The notes under the pieces were generated by a model. It was not told the origin of the DNA and did not search any database. It was given only the letters and a program-made list of their open reading frames with translations. Below, one piece after another: positions 58,714 to 64,000 of a DNA stretch of 64,000 nucleotides. Numbering within the stretch: the first letter of the stretch is position 1; the number at the start of each line of letters is the position of its first letter. The position numbers were made by a program, and so were the translations under genes. This DNA comes from JBGQOJ01 sp052119585 (GTDB taxonomy: Bacteria > Pseudomonadota > Alphaproteobacteria > Rhodobacterales > Rhodobacteraceae), in contig NZ_JBGQOJ010000017.1 in NCBI RefSeq assembly GCF_052119585.1, forward strand, positions 1-64,000, in the 5' to 3' direction.

Positions 58714-59838
58714 ATGAAAAACCTGTTTTTCTACGGAACGCTTCGGTATCGGCCGTTGCTTGATCTTGTCTTGGGGGACGCGGGCGCCGCGCTGACGCTG
58801 ACGCCCGCCACGCTGGACGATCACGCGGTCTATTGGGCCTCCGGTCAGTGCTTTCCGATGATCGTGCCCGCGCAGGGCGCGGTTGCACAGGGGCTTTTGG
58901 CCGAGGGTCTGACCGACGCGGCCATCGCGCGGTTGAATTTCTACGAGGGCGGTTTCGCCTATGACCTGCATGATTTGCAGGTGGGCGCAGGGGCGCGCAC
59001 CGTCACCGCCGGTGTCTATATCCCGCAAGACGGGCATTGGACGGCGGGCCCCCTTTGGTCATTGACCGACTGGGCGACCCTATGGGGCGCGTTGACCCGA
59101 TACGCCGCCACAGAGGTCATGAGCTATTACGGAACCAGACCACCCGAGGATGTGGCCCGCATGTTCCCGATGATCCGGTCCCGTGCAGCCAGCCGTGTGC
59201 GCGCCGAAACCGCGCCGATGGTGCGCGTACCGCCCCAGACCGCCACCGATGTCGAGGTTCTGGACATCACGCGCGGGCATGTGTCGTTCTTTGCGACCGA
59301 CGAATATCTGCTGCGCCACAAGACCATCGCGGGGGACACGACACCGCCTTTGCTGCGCACGGTCTTTGTGCATGTCGATGCGGTGATCGTGCTGCCCTAC
59401 GACCCGCTGCGCGACCGCGTCTTGCTGGTCGAACAGTTCCGCCTTGGCCCCTTCGCGCGGGGCGACGCGGATTGCTGGATGCTGGAGGCCGTCGCGGGAA
59501 TGGTGGACGCAGGCGAGACGCCGGAAGAGGCCGCCATGCGAGAGATGCACGAAGAGGCCGGTGTCACGCCGCTTCGCCTGATCCGGCACGCCGCCTGCTA
59601 TCCGACGCCCGGCGCGGATACCGAATTCCATACGCATTACATCGCGATCTGCGATTTGCCCGACGGGCACCACAGCGCAGGCGGACTGGACAGCGAACAC
59701 GAGGATCTGCGCCTGCATGTTTTGTCCTTCGATGCCTTGATGGATATGCTGGCGCAAGGCATGCTCAGAAATGCGCCGCTGATCCTTGCGGTGCAGGCGC
59801 TTGCACGGATGCGTGACCCGTTGCGGCTGGATGCTTGA
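58714..59838 (+). CDS. trgB: TrgB-like gamma-glutamylcyclotransferase/Nudix protein
   Basis: A 374-residue two-domain protein. The N-terminal part (1 to about 120) is an AIG2/gamma-glutamylcyclotransferase-like fold starting MKNLFFYGTLR. The C-terminal part (about 180-365) is a Nudix hydrolase; the box GMVDAGETPEEAAMREMHEE (residues 262-281) and AGV after it fit ADP-ribose pyrophosphatases. It matches TrgB of the tellurite locus. A glutathione-linked role next to cysK is plausible but inferred. Four bases separate it from trgA. Confidence 0.87.
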   Translation: MKNLFFYGTLRYRPLLDLVLGDAGAALTLTPATLDDHAVYWASGQCFPMIVPAQGAVAQGLLAEGLTDAAIARLNFYEGGFAYDLHDLQVGAGARTVTAGVYIPQDGHWTAGPLWSLTDWATLWGALTRYAATEVMSYYGTRPPEDVARMFPMIRSRAASRVRAETAPMVRVPPQTATDVEVLDITRGHVSFFATDEYLLRHKTIAGDTTPPLLRTVFVHVDAVIVLPYDPLRDRVLLVEQFRLGPFARGDADCWMLEAVAGMVDAGETPEEAAMREMHEEAGVTPLRLIRHAACYPTPGADTEFHTHYIAICDLPDGHHSAGGLDSEHEDLRLHVLSFDALMDMLAQGMLRNAPLILAVQALARMRDPLRLDA

Positions 59839-59894
59839 GTTCGGCCCCGCCGCCGCCTAAACAAGACGAAAGAATTCGAAAGGGCCCGCAGATC

Positions 59895-60929
59895 ATGACC
59901 TATAAAAACCTCGCTGACGCCATTGGCCACACACCGCTGATCCGCCTGAACAAGGCCAGCGACGAGACCGGATGCGAGATTCTGGGCAAGGCCGAGTTCC
60001 TGAACCCCGGCCAGTCGGTCAAGGACCGCGCGGCGCTTTTCATCATCCGCGACGCGGTCGCCCGCGGGCAGCTGAAACCGGGCGGCACCATTGTCGAAGG
60101 GACGGCGGGGAACACCGGCATCGGTCTGGCGCTTGTCGGCGCGTCGATGGGGTTCAAAACGGTTATCGTCATTCCCGAAACCCAAAGTCAGGAAAAGAAG
60201 GACATGCTGCGCCTTGCCGGGGCCGAACTGGTTCAGGTGCCCGCAGCGCCCTATAAAAACCCCAACAACTATGTGCGCTATTCGGAACGGCTGGCGAAAA
60301 AACTTGCCCTGACCGAACCCAACGGCGCGATCTGGGCAAACCAGTTCGACAATGTCGCGAACCGTCAGGCGCATGTGGAAACCACCGGCCCCGAGATATG
60401 GGAACAGACCGACGGCAAGGTCGACGGCTTTATCTGCTCTGTCGGTTCGGGCGGCACTTTGGCCGGTGTGGCAGAGGCGCTGCGGGCGAAATCGGACACC
60501 GTCAAGATCGGTCTGGCCGATCCCGAAGGGGCCGCACTTTATCATTATTATGCCGATGGAGAGTTGAAATCCGAAGGAACGTCGATCACTGAGGGCATCG
60601 GGCAGGGGCGTATCACCGCCAACCTTGAAGGGCTGACCGTCGATTACCCCTATATGATCCCCGACGCAGAGGCGCTGCCGATTGTGTTTGATCTGCTCGA
60701 GGACGAGGGGCTGGTGCTGGGCGGGTCTTCGGGCATCAACATCGCCGGAGCCATTCGCATGGCGCGGGACATGGGGCCGGGCCATACGATTGTGACGATC
60801 CTGTGCGACTACGGCTCGCGTTATCAGTCAAAGCTGTTCAATCCCGAATTCCTGAGGGAAAAGGGCCTGCCGGTGCCTCAATGGCTGGACGCGGAACCCC
60901 GCCATATCCCAGCCGTTTTCGAGAACTGA
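59895..60929 (+). CDS. cysK: cysteine synthase A
   Basis: A 344-residue PLP enzyme making cysteine from O-acetylserine and sulfide. The PLP lysine is Lys43 in NPGQSVKDRAAL; further motifs are EGTAGNTGIGLALV and VGSGGTLAGVAEAL, and the C-terminal LVLGGSSGINIAGAIRMA. Start ATG 59895 gives the usual N-terminus. It is third in the trgA-trgB-cysK order. Its stop overlaps the mscS-type gene start by one base. Confidence 0.95.
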   Translation: MTYKNLADAIGHTPLIRLNKASDETGCEILGKAEFLNPGQSVKDRAALFIIRDAVARGQLKPGGTIVEGTAGNTGIGLALVGASMGFKTVIVIPETQSQEKKDMLRLAGAELVQVPAAPYKNPNNYVRYSERLAKKLALTEPNGAIWANQFDNVANRQAHVETTGPEIWEQTDGKVDGFICSVGSGGTLAGVAEALRAKSDTVKIGLADPEGAALYHYYADGELKSEGTSITEGIGQGRITANLEGLTVDYPYMIPDAEALPIVFDLLEDEGLVLGGSSGINIAGAIRMARDMGPGHTIVTILCDYGSRYQSKLFNPEFLREKGLPVPQWLDAEPRHIPAVFEN

Positions 60930-63268
60930 TGGGACTCCTGCGGCTTCTTCTGGTCTGTGCCCTTGCTGTTTTCACAATGGCAGGGGCGGGCGGAATTCCC
61001 GGCGCCTATGCGCAGGAGCAGGAGCTGCCGAATTATACCGAATGGCAGAAATACGCGGCAGCCGCCGAGAAGACGATTGTAAGCGGCACGGCATCGAATG
61101 GCGAACTGGAGGTGCTTCGGGCGGAAATCGCCAAGTGGCGCGAAAAGTTTCTGGCGGCGGAAAAGACCAACGCCGACCGCATCGCGACCCTGAAATCACA
61201 GATCGCGGCCTTGGGGGCGGTGCCTGCTGAAGGCCCCACCGAAACACCGGACATCGCGGCGCGGCGCAAGGACCTGAACGAACAGCTTGCGCGGTTGCAG
61301 GAACCGGTCATTGCCGCCGACGAGGCCTATACGCAGGCAAACGGCATGATCGGCGAGATCGACAGGATCATTCGCGAACGGCAGGCGACAGAGCTGTTGC
61401 AGCTTGGGCCGTCGCCGTTATCGCCCTCGGGCTGGACCGAAGCCGCCGTTGCATTGGCAAGTTCCGTCACGATCATGACCGAAGAGGTTGTCGAGGCGCT
61501 GGAAAGCCCCGCCAAGCAAACCGATTTCCGAGACACTTTGCCAAAGACGCTGGGCTATCTGCTGATCGCGCTGATCCTTTTGTTGCGCAGCCGCAAGTGG
61601 ATGGAAAACCTGTCGATGCGGATGATGGCGCGGGACACGTCCAGTGGCCATAGCGTGTCCGGTTTCTTTCTGTCGCTGGGGCAAATCGTGGTTCCGATGG
61701 TCGGTGTCTATGCTTTGGTCAGCGCGGTCCGGACCACGGATCTGTTCGGCAATCAAAGCGAGGCGGTTCTTAAAATCCTGCCGGTCGCCAGTTTCGCCGT
61801 GCTTCTGGCGCGGTGGTTGGGCGGGCAGGTCTTTGCAAAGGGCGACGGGCGCGCAGCGCTTCTGACGCTGCCGCGCGAGAACCGTAAGGAGGGGCGGCTT
61901 TACGCCTCGTTGATTGGTGTTCTGATCGGCACCAGCATGATTGCGCAACGCATGTTGCCAGAGGGTATTTCCGAGGCCGCGACCGTTGTCGTGAACTTTC
62001 CCTTCCTTGTCCTTGTCGGGTTGATGCTGTTCCGCATCGGGCAATTGATGCGGTCGTATTCGCGCGGAGACACCGACGCAAACGCGGACCAGCCCTATCG
62101 CAACAAGCTGATCAGCGGTCTGGGGCAGGCGGTCATGGCTGTCGGCATCGGCGGGCCATTGCTGGCGGCGATCGGGTATTACACGGCGGCGACCTCTATG
62201 GTGGTGCCGACGGTGACGACGCTGGCGATGATTGCCATTCTGGCGCTGTTGCAGCGGATGCTGGTGGATCTTTACGGGATCATCACGCGCCGGACGGACA
62301 ATGTCGCGGACTCGCTGGTGCCGTTCCTGATCGGGTTCGTTCTGATCCTTGTGGCCTTTCCCCTGTTCGCGTTGATCTGGGGCGCAAGGGTGGCCGACCT
62401 GACAGAGGTCTGGACCCGGTTCCGCGAGGGATTCACCTTTGGCCAGACGCGGATTTCGCCGACGGATTTCATCACTTTCGCCGCAGTTTTTGCCTTTGGC
62501 TATACGCTGACCCGCTTTGTTCAGGGCGTCCTGCGCACCACGGTTCTGCCCAAGACCCAAATCGACACCGGCGGGCGCAACGCCATCGTGTCGGGGACCG
62601 GGTATATCGGGATATTCGCCGCCGCGCTGATGGCGATTACGACCGCCGGCATCGACCTGTCGTCGCTTGCGATTGTCGCGGGTGCGCTGTCGGTCGGTAT
62701 CGGGTTCGGCCTTCAGAATATCGTTTCGAATTTTGTGTCGGGCATCATCCTCTTGATCGAGCGGCCGATTTCCGAAGGGGACTGGATCGAGGTTGGCGGC
62801 CAGATGGGCTATGTGCGTGACATTTCTGTCCGCTCGACGCGGATCGAGACGTTTGACCGCACCGACGTGATCGTGCCCAACGCCGATCTTGTGTCCGGCG
62901 TGGTCACCAACTGGACGCGCGGAAACCTGACGGGCCGTGCGATAATTCCCGTGGGCGTGGCTTACGGGACCGACACCAAAAAAGTCGAGGCCATCCTGCG
63001 CGACATCATCGAGGCGCATCCGATGGTGTCCCTCAACCCGCCACCCAATGTGTTTTTCATCGCCTTTGGCGCGGATTCCCTGAACTTCGAAATCCGCGCG
63101 ATCCTGCGGGACGTGAATTGGATCGTCGCCGTGAAATCCGACATAAACCACGAGATCGCGGCGCGGTTCGCGGCCGAGGGGATCGAGATACCATTCGCGC
63201 AGCGCGACATCTGGATCCGCAACCCCGAGGCTTTGACCGGCACGCCGAAAAAGGATGTTGCCGAATGA
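60929..63268 (+). CDS. MscS-family mechanosensitive channel with DUF3772
   Basis: A 779-residue membrane protein. A signal-like N-terminus (LLVCALAVFTMAGAGG) leads to a periplasmic coiled region with DUF3772 (about 28-190), then a long membrane block of about 10-11 helices. The MscS pore helix is SLAIVAGALSVGIGFGLQNI and the following beta domain starts GDWIEVGGQMGYV. It probably releases solutes on hypo-osmotic shock, as for MscK-type channels. It is coupled to cysK upstream and overlaps alaX downstream by four bases. Confidence 0.92.
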   Translation: MGLLRLLLVCALAVFTMAGAGGIPGAYAQEQELPNYTEWQKYAAAAEKTIVSGTASNGELEVLRAEIAKWREKFLAAEKTNADRIATLKSQIAALGAVPAEGPTETPDIAARRKDLNEQLARLQEPVIAADEAYTQANGMIGEIDRIIRERQATELLQLGPSPLSPSGWTEAAVALASSVTIMTEEVVEALESPAKQTDFRDTLPKTLGYLLIALILLLRSRKWMENLSMRMMARDTSSGHSVSGFFLSLGQIVVPMVGVYALVSAVRTTDLFGNQSEAVLKILPVASFAVLLARWLGGQVFAKGDGRAALLTLPRENRKEGRLYASLIGVLIGTSMIAQRMLPEGISEAATVVVNFPFLVLVGLMLFRIGQLMRSYSRGDTDANADQPYRNKLISGLGQAVMAVGIGGPLLAAIGYYTAATSMVVPTVTTLAMIAILALLQRMLVDLYGIITRRTDNVADSLVPFLIGFVLILVAFPLFALIWGARVADLTEVWTRFREGFTFGQTRISPTDFITFAAVFAFGYTLTRFVQGVLRTTVLPKTQIDTGGRNAIVSGTGYIGIFAAALMAITTAGIDLSSLAIVAGALSVGIGFGLQNIVSNFVSGIILLIERPISEGDWIEVGGQMGYVRDISVRSTRIETFDRTDVIVPNADLVSGVVTNWTRGNLTGRAIIPVGVAYGTDTKKVEAILRDIIEAHPMVSLNPPPNVFFIAFGADSLNFEIRAILRDVNWIVAVKSDINHEIAARFAAEGIEIPFAQRDIWIRNPEALTGTPKKDVAE

Positions 63269-63984
63269 CAGAGCCGCTGTTCCGCGCCGATGCCTACCTC
63301 AAATCCGCCGACGCCAAAGTGCTTGCCCTGACGCAAGAGGGCGGCGTGGTGCTCGACCGTTCGATCTTTTACCCGACGGGGGGTGGCCAGCCCGGCGACA
63401 GCGGCACGTTGACCTGGGCGGGCGGGCGGTTGGAAATCGCGACGACGATCAAGGGCGAGGGCGCGCAGATCATCCTCGTCCCCGGAGAGCCCGCAGCCCT
63501 GCCGCAGGTTGGCACAACCGTCAGGCAGAACCTGGATTGGGACCGGCGCTATCGCCTGATGCGCGTCCATACCGCGCTGCATCTGCTGTCCGTGGTGATT
63601 CCCCTTCCGGTGTCGGGCGGATCTATCGGAACCGAAAAGGGCAGGCTTGATTTTGACATGCCCGACGCGCCCGAAGACAAGGATGCGCTGGAGGCCGCGT
63701 TGAACGACCTGATCGACCGCGATCTGGCCGTGACGGATGACTGGATCACCGACGCAGAGCTTCTGGCCGACCCGTCGATCGTCAAGACGATGTCGGTCAT
63801 GCCGCCAACGGGGCAAGGCCGCGTGCGGCTTGTGCGGATCGGATTTGGCAAGGGCCAGATCGACCTTCAGCCCTGCGGCGGCACCCATGTCGCGCGCACC
63901 TCGGAAATAGGCCGGGTGATGCTGGGGAAGGTCGAAAAGAAGGGCCGGCAGAACCGTCGTGTCAGTTTGATCCTGGACAACTAG
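63265..63984 (+). CDS. alanyl-tRNA editing protein AlaX
   Basis: A 239-residue stand-alone editing enzyme that hydrolyses Ser- or Gly-tRNA(Ala). The zinc site is complete: His102 and His106 (MRVHTALHLLS), and Cys204 and His208 (LQPCGGTHVARTSEIG). The start region FYPTGGGQPGDSGTL is typical. ATG 63265 overlaps the mscS-type stop by four bases. It is the last gene of the run and ends just before the window edge. Confidence 0.93.
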   Translation: MTEPLFRADAYLKSADAKVLALTQEGGVVLDRSIFYPTGGGQPGDSGTLTWAGGRLEIATTIKGEGAQIILVPGEPAALPQVGTTVRQNLDWDRRYRLMRVHTALHLLSVVIPLPVSGGSIGTEKGRLDFDMPDAPEDKDALEAALNDLIDRDLAVTDDWITDAELLADPSIVKTMSVMPPTGQGRVRLVRIGFGKGQIDLQPCGGTHVARTSEIGRVMLGKVEKKGRQNRRVSLILDN

Positions 63985-64000
63985 GAAAAGTGCAATCGAC

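Noticed and set aside
1..64000. insertion sequences, prophage genes, CRISPR arrays or toxin-antitoxin pairs
   Set aside because: No transposase, phage structural gene, spacer array or toxin gene was recognised; XerD is the housekeeping recombinase, and the RHH gene is in a metabolic run without a toxin partner.

Overview
The window looks like chromosomal DNA of a marine Rhodobacteraceae (Roseobacter-group) alphaproteobacterium. The reasons are high GC with dense, often overlapping genes; a circularly permuted two-piece tmRNA gene of the alphaproteobacterial type; a ChpT phosphotransferase with a CtrA-type box nearby; the F1-ATPase zeta subunit (DUF1476); an ornithine-lipid pair; DMSP demethylase next to acryloyl-CoA reductase; and a trgA-trgB-cysK locus like that known from Rhodobacter sphaeroides. 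I see no insertion sequence, prophage or CRISPR array. Most of the window is core chromosome. The only decayed stretch is the first 1 kb, which holds a broken Sel1-repeat gene beside a tRNA-Ser.

Layout. 1-1081: pseudogene fragment, non-coding DNA and tRNA-Ser(CGA). 1.3-8.5 kb: a DUF2059 secreted protein, a small lipoprotein, rplU-rpmA, a GNAT, obgE-proB-proA, chpT and a DUF3553 protein. 8.7-19.4 kb: olsB-olsA (ornithine lipid), a ThiE-like protein, trmJ, ctaA with an M32 carboxypeptidase, a CorC-like protein, xerD, a 516-residue exported protein with a 44-residue membrane protein, and the start of aroK-aroB. 19.4-25.3 kb: aroB, purM-purN, rnd, a lipoprotein, sufE, DUF1638 and a small membrane protein. 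25.4-31.6 kb: a corrinoid protein and a homocysteine methyltransferase that look like parts of a split B12-dependent methionine synthase, an MprF-like protein, DUF1476 and purC-purS-purQ. 31.7-38.1 kb: dctB-dctD and rne. 38.3-44.4 kb: tusA, ccdA, a membrane hydrolase coupled to a cytochrome P450, and sspB-fumC-DUF4169-RHH. 44.5-47.4 kb: chrA, rhodanese-chrB, tmRNA and a DUF4345 protein. 47.6-64 kb: an acyl-CoA ligase, an orphan polyamine-type binding protein with a GntR regulator, DUF2182-DUF1326-DinB-dmdA-acuI, photolyase-cfa-trgA-trgB-cysK-mscS and alaX.

How the genes work together. Several groups share a theme: purine synthesis (purM, purN, purC, purS, purQ), sulfur and methyl metabolism (homocysteine methyltransferase, corrinoid protein, dmdA, acuI, cysK, tusA), membrane-lipid remodelling (olsBA, MprF-like, cfa), and stress protection (photolyase, cfa, trgAB, cysK). 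sspB, an adaptor for ssrA-tagged proteins, lies about 2.3 kb from the tmRNA gene.

The most notable observations are the tmRNA gene in an apparently empty gap, a DctD whose AAA+ domain lacks the sigma-54 contact motif and normal Walker B residues, a family of about eight short repeats placed just behind genes, a perfect CtrA-type box near chpT, the possible split methionine synthase with DUF1638, and the hydrolase-P450 pair. All calls come from reading the sequence; no database search was run.
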